Shown here one piece after another: positions 25,116 through 36,236 of a stretch of 64,000 nt of DNA; the first letter of the stretch is position 1; every line of letters begins with the position of its first letter. The position numbers were made by a program, and so were the translations under genes. The notes below the pieces were generated by a model. That model had not been told where the DNA came from, did not search any database, and was given only the letters and a program-made list of their open reading frames with translations. This stretch comes from Amblyornis subalaris. Its lineage: Eukaryota > Chordata > Aves > Passeriformes > Ptilonorhynchidae. The DNA lies in the NCBI GenBank assembly GCA_018881555.1, contig JACAXG010000013.1, forward strand, positions 8,532,191 to 8,596,190, written 5' to 3'.

Positions 25116-26304
25116 TTCCATGCTTGTGAGTGCAAGTAGAAATGAATACTAGTAGCCAAACAAACCTGAAACCTCTGGGAGAAATACCAGCTNGAACATT
25201 AACATCAAAAGAAAAATTCATATCTGGTGTCTCTGTCCACTGTGTCTTGTACCAGTACACAAGCCAGGTGTGCTTGGATGTGACAATATCTGGGTCTAGC
25301 CCTGTGTACCTCCAAGTTGTCTCTAAACCCAATTACGTTTNTAACTCATCCCTTCCCTTTTTTAATCAGACCTGTTTCTCTTGCCCCACCTTGTCACCCA
25401 CTTTCCCTCCATACCAGTTAAATGTCCTGCAGCTTTCTGAGCTGGCAGGTAAGAAAACTATTCTCACACATTACTTTTTTCCTCTTCTATTTCATATGGT
25501 TTCTAGAAAGACTAAATTTCCTGCTCTGTATTTCCAATTTCTGTTGGAAATGTCTCCTTCAAACAACCCATAAATATAAATAACAATGCACAGAGACTGG
25601 AAATATATATGGAAACTCTAAGACGTACATGCAAAAAAAAGTAACAAAAGCGATTTTTTTAAAAAACCCATAAAACATAATGTGATCCCACTATTGATTT
25701 AGAATTATGCCACTGCTTCTCTAAAGCCCACCAGGCAAAGTTAACATGTACAAATCTAATAAATTTCCATGCAAATAAGCAATTGCTCATAGAGTTACCT
25801 GTTTCATGCCTGCTGCTTGCTTTCCATAGCACAAATGTGGCAGGGAGGTGTGGTGGACGCTCTCCTGTTGACATCGAGCTGTTGTGGAAAAGATGTACAC
25901 CGAGACTTTGCTGTTAGTAAGATTCAATATANAGTGGCTTAAGACTATCACTCAGATTTGGATAAAGAGTTTGTCACGTGTAAATGCAACATTTCCAAGC
26001 AGTTTCAGCTATCTTTCTGAAACNCTGAGGAGCAGTCTGGAGGGTGGCCAGGAATGAAGAAAATTGTATCTCAGCTGGTGGCAAGGGGCAGCAGCAGCAG
26101 CTCTGGAGAGGTCAGCAATACCCATACAAGAACAAAGCTGGGACTCTCCTNTTTTCCAGGGCACTGAAGACAAAATGCAGTCCTGTGGGGGCAGGTCTCG
26201 ATAGCTCTCCCAATCCCAGCAAAGAGGGACACCTGTGTTGCTTTCATCTGCGCTTTGTTCTGGTCTTCATTATATTGAATATATTATATTCTGGTGTCTA
26301 AAGG
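25116..26304. other. Non-coding interval, no gene recognised
   Basis: The plus strand is open for 147 codons at 25130-25573 with two ambiguous codons. It begins at a GTG inside the CR1 tail region and shows no signal peptide or domain I recognise, so I do not call it a gene. The rest is unique-looking. Confidence 0.45.
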
Positions 26305-26635
26305 GGCTATGGGAGAGATGGAGAGGGACTTTGGGCAAGANCAGATAGTGACAAGGCAGGNGGGAATGGCTTCAAACTGACAGAGGGAAGGGTTGGATGG
26401 AGTCTTAGGAAGAAATTCTTCCCTGTGAGGGTGGTGAGGCCCTAGCACAGGTTGCCCAGAGAAGCTGGGGATGCCCCATTCCTGGAAGTGTTTAAGGCCA
26501 GGTTGGATGGGGCTTGGAGCAACCTGGGATAGTGCAAGGTGCCCCTGCCCCTGGCAGAGGGGTGGAACAAGATGGTTTGTGAGCTCATCTATACAATTAC
26601 AGATTCATAGAATCATCANAGAATCAATGATTCTA
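26305..26635 (+). repeat. CR1 LINE 3' fragment
   Basis: It shows the full run of 3'-end motifs: 'aatggcttcaaactgacaga', 'cttaggaagaaattcttccc', 'gttgcccagagaagctgggg', 'ggccaggttggatggggctt' and 'agcaacctgggatagtg'. The tail has small duplicated pieces of the terminal octamer ('attcatagaatc', 'agaatcaatgattctacg'). It is among the best preserved copies here. Confidence 0.94.
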
Positions 26636-28540
26636 CGTCAATCTCTTGAAGAGTTCTGCTACACAGGTGGGCCCAGGCTACAGCCTCTGCATACGTGAGA
26701 GCTGCAAAACTAATTGTTAACTCCCTCTGACTTTGAGGACTAATTCGGACATCTGAAATTTTTCTGAAGGTTTAGGTACTTCTTACCCATGCAACAAATG
26801 GAAGAGTGACCTAGGAGATCAGAAAGATTAACTCAGTAACTCAGCATGTCTCACTATGATTTTCTCCCACTCATCCTATTTTGGAAAAGCCTGTGCAGTG
26901 TCTTGTTCAGAAGGCCCTTGCACAGCTNGTGTGCTCTTTAAGCCTTTAAAATGGGGCATGAGTAGAACTTATATAGTTCGTGGACATTGGCCCAAGGGGG
27001 AATGTCACACCAGTGGCATTCAAATCTCTCTACCTTCTTGGCTGGGACTTTAGATTTTATTCTGCTTAATAGCATTGGTGGAAAGCCAAGGAAATGATAA
27101 AAAAAAATCTGCCTGGGTACAGAATCAGCAAAACCTCATAGTGATGAATATAAGGCTTTTTTTCCCCCCTCTAGACCTTGCTTGTAAAAGGAACATCAGC
27201 AGNTTGCCTGTTCTGAGGACTTGGATCAAGCAGTGTGACCTAAGAGGCAGATCAGTTATCCCTTTACACTGCATGGGCCATCTACTAAGAATTATTTATT
27301 TAAGCAGATTGAAATTAAGAAAAAAGTATATAATAAACAGATTTCATTTTTTTTAAGATTTGGTAGGATGGTGGACTTAAACCTTTAGTAATTTTCAGCG
27401 GCTTAAATCTTTTTGCTACTGCCTAACAAAGCAAAGCCCTTGGCTATGTATAAAATTTGACAGGTGCTCTCGAGCCTGAGAACACTGATGGCAGCTCTGT
27501 GTGTCACAGGTAACTTCTTGGTTAAGAACCAACACAAATCTTAAAATGATANGGAGAGGTAAAACCAGCAAGCTTTGTCAAAAGGATTGAACAAAAATCT
27601 TGAATGAAATCTGGAAATAATAGAAAAAAATATTTATAAGCTTAAACAGGATCCTGTGAAAAGGTGATAAGTATTTTGTGGTTTCTGCTAGATTGAGGGG
27701 TGGTTTTGTGCTGCTTAGAAAGANATACTATTCATCTTTATTTGTGCTACAGCTTCGATAGAATGGCTTAAAAGGTAAGATATATACGAGCTGTGTTCAG
27801 TCTCTAGTAGCAATGACAGTTTGATTTTATCACTGCCAAATGCAATATGCAGTCTTGTGTTCAGTAACCCTCCAGAAATCGAGATGCATTTTAAATGCGG
27901 GTGTAAAGCATTCTTTTTTTTCTTTTCCCCATAACAAGCAGAAAAGCACCTGGTAAATGCTGTGCCTTTTACAGGACTTGGTCATGACTTGGTGGAGCAG
28001 NTGCAGGTGGGATTTGTGTTTCTCTGTATAGATGACTTTGGGAAATGCAGAATTGCGGCCTCTAGTCTGGGGGCTATGGGAGCTAAAATCTAACTTAGCA
28101 GAGCTTGTATCCTTGGATTACTCTTGTACAGCCTTTTGGTTGTATCAAAGCAGCTGTTGTGCAGATAATAGTCACTGTCATGGGTCTGAATGGGTTATTG
28201 AATCGGTGCAAGCTACTGTAAATTGGAGTGAGCGTGGCTTTTCAGAGAGCCTAAGAGGGAAGGGAATAGCAGAGCTGAATCTTCCTGCTGTCAGAACACG
28301 TGCACAGACCTGTGGGGAGGAAATAAATATGTTCCCATCCAGTTCTCTTGAAACTAAAACCTTCCTCTTGCTGGCTTTGAAATAGGTAAAGGAATCATGT
28401 ATTCCTGAGAGAGAAACATTAGGAATTGCCAAGAGAACTGCTCTGAGATAAAACATGAGCCTGTTTCAAAACCTAACGTTGCAAATGAAGCCATTTGGAT
28501 TCTATTCTTGACTCTGGCCCAAACATTCAATTATAGAAAA
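26636..28540. other. Non-coding interval, no gene recognised
   Basis: Unique-looking. A plus-strand frame of 117 codons at 28032-28385 overlaps a 92-codon minus-strand frame, and neither has a recognisable domain. No repeat family was identified before 28.5 kb. Confidence 0.45.
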
Positions 28541-28632
28541 GTTATTGGAAACTCAGTAAAATTTCCTTTATTTCAGTTTCATGATATACAAAATGGGAAT
28601 AAGTGCACAGGTTCTTTGATACTATGTTAAAT
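28541..28632 (-). repeat. Ancient MIR/L2-like fragment
   Basis: The order 'aaagttattggaaactcag', 'taaaatttcctttatttcag', 'tttcatgatatacaaaatgg', 'gaataagtgcacagg' parallels the reverse MIR segment 'cttaacctctctgagcctcagtttcctcatctgtaaaatgggaataa'. It is clearly old and diverged. MIR in reverse is the likeliest reading; an L2 3' end is the alternative. Confidence 0.5.
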
Positions 28633-29465
28633 ATTAGGTGACAACATTATTATAGTCAGTCATGGATATGTGAGGCATGTGAAATGTCTTTGAATATATA
28701 GCTGTGTTTTTGCCAGGTGCTGGTAATGTTGATGTTGTAAAGCATAAGTAAATGAAGAAATAAAGAAAGGGAAATCTGTAAGTTGCTGTTGCTGATATCT
28801 GGTTTCCATGATTATTTTAGGTAATACAGCTCAGAGTTTGGATTTCTGGGAGTAAATATAGCCTAACTGTGCAGTNCCTGATTTGTACAGGTATTTTTGG
28901 GAAATGAACAAGATTTGGAATATACCCTGATAACAATGAAATCTACAGTATCACAAATATCTCCAGAAAGGCATCCACCATATGTACATGCAAATATACA
29001 GAACCTTGCAAAAGGAAGTGCTGTTCAACCCTCTGTTGGTTTAATGACTTATGACTTGACNAGTGGTGTAATATTTTGCATAGTGCAGTAACACCAGAAA
29101 ATTACATTGCACAACTTTTCCTACCAGGAAAGTATATTACCTGCTTAAGGGAATGAGAGGTTTTCTTTCAGGAAGGCCAGGTATGAGGTAGATAATAGGT
29201 GCTGGAGTGTCTCTTTAACTATCATTATATGCCTTTAGAGCAAAGAATGGTTTGGGCAGAGAAACTTCTTTAGTGTCAAGGCCGAGAGAATCCTGTTTAA
29301 GTTGGGTATAGTTAAACACTATTGAAATGGGAAGAAAGAACTGGAATTGGAGGAGGTCAGGGAGATCACTTGCTGTCAGCTTTAGAGAGAAACACTTTCT
29401 GACATTTTAGTTAAGCAGAGCCCAAAACATCGGTTTTGTTGGTGTGATTGCTCTTGGTGAATCTT
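28633..29465. other. Non-coding interval, no gene recognised
   Basis: AT-rich unique-looking sequence. No repeat family or gene was identified. Confidence 0.5.
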
Positions 29466-29534
29466 CCTTCAACCTTGAAGGTTAGACTTGATGATCTTGG
29501 AGGTCTTTTCCAACCTTAATGACTCTGTGATTCA
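29466..29534 (+). repeat. CR1 LINE 3' tail, very short fragment
   Basis: Only the terminal portion is present: 'gttagacttgatgatcttgg', 'aggtcttttccaacctta' and 'atgactctgtgattc'. It resembles the tail type of the copy at 2880 and not that of the 'gagcaacctgg' copies. Confidence 0.85.
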
Positions 29535-32299
29535 AAAAATTGCAACCTTTTCCCACAGCCTTTGGGCCTTTTCATTCCTTTATGTCTTGGAGCAATACTG
29601 ATGGTGAAGCCAGGGAGTTTTGCTTTTTCCCTCTCCTTTCTCTGTGGTTATGTATGGTGAGTGTAGGATCACAATTCATGTAGCTGATTCCACACCTCCT
29701 TCCTCTGCNCTCCATCACCTCACATCTAGATTTCACTCTTTTTGGGGAATCTCATTTACAAAAATATGCTTTTCTTATGAAACATTATTTGCAGGCCTGC
29801 TATTAAAATCTCACTGCATTTATATTTTTGACAGTGTGAACCAAATTGCTCATAATTCCATTATGCTCTGTATATCACTGAGTTGGGAGAGTAGTTCTGG
29901 CATATGCTAATGCCCCTTGGTTTACACACATAAAATGCTATTCTGGTAACAAAGTAGTGAGTATGTTTTATAATGGGATATATATCATTATAAATGGAAC
30001 ACTGGTTTTACAAAATATTTTAAGAGGAAGGTAAATTAGATCATGAAAAGTGCATAAGGGCTATAAATTATGCAGTAGCCTAAAGAATTATTATAAAGAG
30101 ATTTGGTTGTGGCCTGATCCCATGAAACCTTTAACTGTGGCCATTAAAATAAACCATATCAACTGCTCACAGCCACAGAAGATTTATTACATCCCATGGA
30201 ATGGTCACCTGAAACTTCAAAACCGCATACAGCATGAAAATAATGGTCCCCCTTAATTCTGGATGCAGATGTTTTTAATGAGTGATATTAAATGAGAAAT
30301 GGTGGCAGTTTCAACTGGAGTTTTTATAGTTCTCTCTCTTGACATTCAAAACATTTTTCCCTGAAGAGGTGCCTAGCATTTTTAGAGGGAAAAGCTTTAA
30401 TGTCTGATTTGGCTTGTGAAAGAGGCTTGGGGGTGACAGACTGAAGCACATGACATGGAGCAGTGTATTCGGAACCATTCCTGCATGGAGTGAAAATACT
30501 TCAGTTTGCCTCCTGTTTAAATCAGACATCTCCTTCTCTCTACTTCTTCTTCTTCCTAATTTACCTTTTGTTTCTTTACATCACAATGTTTGTCTTTTTG
30601 CCTTCTTCAAGCTTATGTAGCCAAATCCTTCTCTCAGAGTTTCCTTTGGAGTTCAATCGTGCACCACCTTGGTTAGGTGTCACATCACAGCAGTGGGACA
30701 GGAAAAGCCTTTAAATCAAATTCTTGGAGAATTAGCAGCACTTTCATGCCCTGCTTGCTGCTAAAATGGGGCAGAAGGTCAACGTCCCAACCCCTCCAAG
30801 ACATCAAGTCCCCAGTAACTGGGCTGGGACCACAGAGGAGATACAAGTGGACTCATCACATTGGGGGTCAGTGCTATAACAAACCTGTTTAATTTCTATG
30901 TTGATGAGAGATTAGAGTTCATTGTTAGCTCCTCATTAGTTAATGATTTGCTGCTTCAAAGGAACATAGTGATCAAGTCCATGTTAGTGCCTTGGCACCT
31001 GGACTGAAATTTGGAGTCGCTTCTCCAGATAGCACAGCAAGGGAGCACTGCTGAGGAAAAAGCAGGGGAAGGGATAAAATTAAGTATCTTTGAAAGAAAT
31101 GAAATTAGATAATGATTAGGCATTAACCAGGTCATTAATTTCTGGGCTATTTTAGGGAAGGAGAAGCCCTGCAGAAATGTGTGGAGGAGTTGCACTTTGC
31201 AGTCCAGATCTCTGAGAGATTCCTAAATTCNCTTGTCCTATTCCCAACCTGGGATCAGCAGTCACTGTCTTTCTGGGTGGCACGAGCTTCCCTTGTGTCT
31301 CTGCATGTCTGAGAAGCTGAATCATTAAGTCCCTGTAAGTTTCCATTAGTTGCTAAAAATTGCCACTTTTGTAACTCTGCCATGTGGCTTTTTGTCAATG
31401 TAGAGAGGTTTTAATGTTGCTTCTTGATCATCATCCCAGCAGTAGATAACATTATTNTTTTTAAAGATGTGTGTAATTTCAGTATAGCTGAATTAGTGCA
31501 GAAATGGATCACAAATGAGCAGGCTTTGCAAGGCAGAGATCCAGCAGCCTGCTGGGCTCATCGGGGGCGTGTTCTCACAAGCATCCAGAGAGGGTCAACA
31601 ATTTGGACATCCTGTTGAGAAACCCAGNGTGTCCAAGGACTCTGAGCATCCCAAATGACACTCAGTGACTCCAGAACATGTCTGCAGACCCTGTCCCCAG
31701 GCAGGGTAATTCTCACATAGATGAGATGTGTTGGGTACCACTGTATGAGCTGCAGAGGACTATAAATATTATCTGTGGGTAATACAATGGGACTGTGCCA
31801 TTTTAGACTCAACAGCATGAATGCTCTATCATTTCAAGGAGGGAAACACTTCTGTTAATTTCTGTTCCTNTATTTCGCTTTTAAAAAATTTTTGCTCCCA
31901 AGTAATGTAGTAAAATCTCATAATTTCAACTGTGTTTTTTATAGTGCTGCAAAAAGGAATGAGGGAAAATCTGGCTTTATAGGACTGCTGCACTTATTCT
32001 CCTTCCTTGGACCCTCAGAAATCTGTGGGGAGAATGATGAAAAATTAACACTACTGCCCACGCTGCTCTTCTTGGTGCATTAGTGTCAACAAGAAATCAG
32101 TCCTGTGTGTTAGTGAAAACATATTTTCTTCNTATTACATACCCAGTGACAGTCTGCACAAACTTTCATTTGAATGCATTTGGTTGTTTGTGCTATGTGA
32201 CAGCATTGCCAGCTCCAGGGATTTTATCATTAGTCTCCTGACAGGGTTTGGGGTCTGTTTTTGTCGTTGTTTTTTTTTTTTAATTTCTTCTGACAACAG
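29535..32299. other. Non-coding interval, no gene recognised
   Basis: Unique-looking and AT-rich. There is a T-run at 32269-32280. No repeat family was recognised, and the open frames at 30.0-31.8 kb carry no domain. Confidence 0.5.
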
Positions 32300-32570
32300 T
32301 GCTATGAGGCTTTTGTCAGGTTAGTCTAGTTTGATGCTAGTTGACAATAATTATAATAGTAATTAACCACACTTTTATAGGATGGCTGTAATTTCTCTGT
32401 AATTACAGCTGGAATGACAGAAATTTTTCTCTATTTTTAAAGTAAAGTAAAATTCTAACCTTCATAGTGCTGGGGAAAAAGAGCTTAGAAATGTTAGTTT
32501 CAAAAGATTAAAAGCTNGAGGGCTAAAATTAAGCCTTCAATTATATTAAAGCCTAATCTTGTGATACTAA
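32300..32570. promoter_or_regulatory. AT-rich block with homeodomain-type palindrome
   Basis: The perfect 12-base palindrome ctgtaattacag lies at 32397-32408 and contains the homeodomain core TAATTA. Its left half, ctgtaatt, also occurs in direct orientation at 32386-32393. Further TAAT words are found nearby (for example 'aataattataatagtaatta' at about 32346). This would suit binding by dimeric homeodomain proteins. Function is inferred only. Confidence 0.25.
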
Positions 32571-33215
32571 ATCCTTTTTCATGTTTTGGGGATCTGACCT
32601 GCGATTTTTCTGTGTCTGAGGCTGACNGTATCAATTACATTACAGCAACCCATTAAGCCAGTGACCTTTGGGCATTGACTTTTTAATCTCTAATGGTAAA
32701 GGAATTTATGCAGACGGAGTTTGAGATGAGCATGATTGTTTGCTTTCTCATTTTTCACAGGTTGGCACTAACATAAATAGTTTCTAGTACTTTCTGGGTG
32801 TTTTGCCTCGTGCTGGTGGCACANTGTGGGTCCTGCAAGCTCTTCTCTAACGTGCCTTTGCTGTTTGGCAATGACACCATGCAGCAGCTCAAGTCTATAT
32901 TTCACTCTGGAAGCAAGGTTGGTAGGTGGAAGGAATTTGTAGAATCAGGGTGTTTTGTCGTCATAATTTGCCAGCTCTGGTGTACAGTATCTGGTGGGTG
33001 GGGTGAAGGCAGTGTTTTTGCATAGCTCTGTCATGAATTAACCTCTGTTTTTGTAAGCCTGTAAAGTGTCCTAAAGCCTGTGGAAGCTGCTGGATAAACA
33101 TAAATGGTGTTAGTGTGAGGCAACAAAAGAGGTTAAGGCTTTCAGTGATACTTTTTTTTTTTTAATTGTGTGAAAATATCTGAACAAAATAAGGAAAAAA
33201 TGCTTCTTTTTCTTC
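32571..33215. other. Non-coding interval, no gene recognised
   Basis: Unique-looking, with a T-run near 33151-33162. The plus-strand frame at 32798-33025 lacks features. Confidence 0.45.
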
Positions 33216-33234
33216 TTTTTTTTTTTTTTTTTTT
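33216..33234. repeat. T19 homopolymer run with flanking TA-rich tail
   Basis: Nineteen Ts follow a T/C tract and precede 'aaatatatattttgtgtgt'. It is a low-complexity tract, or possibly the A-tail of a minus-strand retrocopy whose body I cannot see. Confidence 0.85.
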
Positions 33235-33595
33235 AAATATATATTTTGTGTGTCTAGCATCCTGTACCCTTATAATCCAGAAATATTTTCTGGAAGTTTT
33301 TAATCTTTACGCTTAGGTATATTTAACCCTTTGCTTGTATATTTTCAGATTGTTTTTTTGGTATTTATCCATTCTGAGTTGGAAAATGTTCCTTTTGTGG
33401 GTAATTTGTTTTAGCCNATCCACATGACTAGAAAATAAGCTCAAATGCCTCAGAGGAANCAATTTTTCCTAATATATATATTGGATGTCATGTTATTCTT
33501 TGGAAATTTACCATCCAGTCTTATACGGGGCAATGCCGTGAGTAGAAAAATGTTTATAAATGTACCATTAAGGAGAAGAAAAGCCTCTAGCTAGT
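33235..33595. other. AT-rich non-coding interval
   Basis: No gene or repeat family was recognised. Confidence 0.5.
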
Positions 33596-33795
33596 CTTAG
33601 TGAGAATTTAATTAATTATGAGCTGCNCAAATACTATGTGCATTTAGTCATTCTTCCTACATAGCAATTATGTGTGTTATGAGCCTTTATTCGTGCTTTC
33701 TGTATATGGATAGACAAATGTCTGCTTAATTTAACATTAATTATGTATGTATGAACCCTTAGTATATTCTTAAGTATAAATCAGCTAATTAGAGC
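33596..33795. other. AT-rich block, candidate conserved non-coding element
   Basis: Dense TAAT/ATTA words occur in non-repetitive sequence: 'gaatttaattaattatgagc', 'acattaattatgtatgtatg', and 'cagctaattagagctg', which is nearly palindromic. This texture is common in vertebrate enhancers bound by homeodomain factors. Conservation is untested. Confidence 0.25.
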
Positions 33796-34401
33796 TGTAG
33801 ACTGAGTCCAGATGCTCTTTGCTCCCTTTCTCTCAGAANTGCCCTTTGCTCATCTCTTCCTCCTGACAGTGATGGGAAGGTTGAAGCTGGTCCAGCCTCC
33901 AACTTCTNGCTCCCCAGAATGGAGCACCATCACCACCAGGTTTTCGGCAGCCTGCCTTTCCTTCCTCCCTGTCTCTGCCTTGCCATGTCCTCTGAACACC
34001 TTGATGCTCNCCTCTTTGAAGCCCTGGCAATCCCGGGATGCGCGAACTGGCCGTGTATGAGTGGATTTTACATTCATGGGGGGTTTTAGTATTTTNTTCT
34101 CCCCCTCTGTGGTGAATATACCTGCATTTAGAAGCTCAGGGGACAGATATGTGACTGTAGCGTTAAGTGGTAGCCAAGTTAACTCTAGCTCGGCACATGT
34201 CCAACCAGAAAGCCCACACAGCTCCTGACTAACCCCATATCTAATCCTAACGCAGAAAATCCTGTAGATATCAGAAAAAGCCATGAAATCTCTGGTTTTA
34301 CTGATGCAACCAGTGCAGAGACACTGGCTGCCCCCCGACCTAGCTTTAGGAGTTCGCTAAATAGTCTGGCACCAAGCATTCTGCAACACATCTTTATAAA
34401 G
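33796..34401. other. Non-coding interval with minus-strand open frames
   Basis: The minus strand is open for 144 codons at 33850-34284 (several Ns) and for 110 codons in another frame at 34185-34517. No domain was recognised in either, and they are not called as genes. Confidence 0.35.
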
Positions 34402-34544
34402 TTACCTGTCTGGTAATTCCAGGGGAGTAACAGTTGCTCTTTCAAGTGCTGAAGCTGGGTGATATGACATGAGCCACTCCTGACACTTGTCAAACACAAT
34501 TTTCTCCAACTGGTCATCCAGTAGCCATGGAGTAAGTCACATAT
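34402..34544 (-). other. Exon-like segment, unidentified
   Basis: On the minus strand a pyrimidine-rich acceptor ('cattttccctacag', ending at 34545) is followed 139 bases later by a donor (gacag/gtaact, at 34406/34405). Inside, one frame from 34536 reads 44 acidic, protein-like codons ending at TAA 34402-34404, beginning LTPWLLDDQLEKIVFDKCQE. That frame meets a stop just after the acceptor, so the simple exon model fails in it; another frame is open throughout but looks less protein-like. It is either a decayed exon or chance. No homologue was recognised. Confidence 0.2.
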
Positions 34545-35076
34545 CTGTAGGGAAAATGAATTATCTGGTTTCTGAGCTCTGAGGGAGGCAGCAGCTCAAC
34601 CATGACATCAAGATTGCTTTTCAGGCACCTTAAAAAAATCATGTAGGAAAAGGCCTGAGGTAAAATATCAGAGCAAAGAGGTAGTGTGGCACATCTGGAG
34701 GAGAAGACCCAGTTGTAGCCTGGAAGGTGTGACTTAACCTCCCTTGATCTCCTCTGCAAGGGAGAGGGAGCAGCTTGGATTGCAAGGGGTGGATGGGTGA
34801 AGGTCACCGACATCTAAAAGAGTTTGGCAGCTCTTGACTTGCCAGGGCCAGAGTTTTACATCCCAGAGAGTAAAAACTGGGACTGTGATAGAAGGATGAN
34901 TGGGGCCCTTTGCAGCTGTGGTGAGGGGACCGTGTCTCTGCAGGTGCTCTCAGTGTGTCTGTTGAGCTCTCACTGATGTGACAATGTCACCAAGCAAACA
35001 CATTGCACACTTTACGGCGAACACCCAGGAGTGTTTTAGACACACAGCCAGCCTACGTCTTTCTGACCCACATTCC
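34545..35076. other. Non-coding interval, no gene recognised
   Basis: A 99-codon minus-strand frame (34514-34813) has no recognisable domain. The rest is unique-looking. Confidence 0.4.
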
Positions 35077-35272
35077 CTAGACAAGAGCCAGCTCCAGGCT
35101 GTCAGATGGCTTTGGGGAGCTTCCTAAATGTATTGAGGCTTTTGGGTGTTTTGCTTGCACACACATAAACTGAACACGAGCAAAACTCTCAGTGAATTTG
35201 AGATCTTTGGCAAACTTCTCAGCTTTGGCCCTCATGTTGGCATCTGCCTCAATCTGAGCAATCAAAATGGTT
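35077..35272 (-). other. Exon-like open segment, unidentified
   Basis: On the minus strand an acceptor-like 'cttattttctttatcag' precedes an open frame of about 64 codons. Its first half is strongly protein-like: IAQIEADANMRAKAEKFAKD, then LKFTESFARVQF, an amphipathic charged stretch. The second half is lower quality and ends at a stop near 35077. No clear GT donor matches the good part, so it could be a terminal exon, a pseudogene piece or chance. I do not recognise the protein. Confidence 0.25.
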
Positions 35273-36078
35273 CTGATAAAGAAAATAAGGCTTCCATGTG
35301 AGATGGGGCTTCACTCCTCGTTGGACACCTCGCAGCTCTGAGGCTGTAACATCAAGTAAGAACTCTCAAAAGCAACTTGTTAGAAGGAATTTGGGACAGG
35401 ACTTTGCCTCTGTCCCATGATTTCTAGAAGACTGTCTCTTAAGCTTTCCCATGTTTATAGCTATTTCTACATTCTTAAAGACTACTCTGAGAAGAAAATC
35501 ATTGAGGAAAGGGGTAATTGAAATTTCCCAGAGGGAATGCTTTAAAGTGGCAACGACTCAATGGTTGGCCAACACTGCTACGAGGCTTCCCATCCNGCTG
35601 TCAAAGCTGGTTAACTGAAAGGCTTTCTCCCATTGTGGACTGTCAGGCTGAATTTGTCATGTAGCATGAGAGTGAATCAATGAACTGATTAGCAATGGCT
35701 GAGGGGGGTAGGTTAGGAATTAGCACTAGTATGAGTTCTGTGGCCTGCTTTGTGTTTTTGAATGTAAAGGATCATGATCAANCCAAGTATAAACAAGAAT
35801 AATTCCTGTAATTCGAATTTCTGGATTTGTCCCAGGGAAGGTTTTGGCAGCAGAGGAGACATCAGAGGAGAAGGCGTTGATCAACTACCCTTCCTTCCTG
35901 TATTCCTTTCTCTTCTTTGTTACAATATTATTGATGAAGTGACCAAAATGGTATCTGGGCATATCTGAGAAATTAGTGAAAAAGTAAATCTTAAAAAAAT
36001 AATAAAATCAATTGTCCTACAGTATAAATTCNAATGTGACCTGGTTTTGCTGTACTGTGTATATAATGCATAATGTAC
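35273..36078. other. Non-coding interval, no gene recognised
   Basis: Unique-looking spacer between two minus-strand exon-like segments. No repeat family was identified. Confidence 0.45.
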
Positions 36079-36236
36079 CTGGCTGTCAAGAGATATATTT
36101 TGCTTTATTTCTTTCCATTGGATTTCTGTAGGAGCTAATTTCTTAAGAGAGTAAGAGGCTGTCAATTTTAGTTTTTCNAGCAAAGGTCCTAAATCCAAGC
36201 TCCCTTTATTAGAACTCTTCTGAACTTTTGAGTCCT
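36079..36236 (-). other. Exon-like segment with splice-site-like ends, unidentified
   Basis: On the minus strand a 158-base stretch lies between an acceptor-like 'ctttgaagtcctcag' and a donor-like ccag/gtacat. One frame is open throughout and reads as hydrophilic, lysine- and serine-rich residues: DSKVQKSSNKGSLDLGPL, one N codon, then EKLKLTASYSLKKLAPTE. The frame ends in phase 0 at the donor. I do not recognise the protein, and the frame also stays open past the donor, so chance is possible. Confidence 0.25.

Noticed and set aside
25130..25573. 147-codon plus-strand open frame
   Set aside because: It begins at a GTG next to a CR1 tail, includes ambiguous codons and shows no domain or signal sequence. 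It is likely chance in low-stop AT/GC-balanced sequence.
28032..28385. 117-codon plus-strand open frame
   Set aside because: It overlaps a 92-codon frame on the other strand, and neither shows a family signature.
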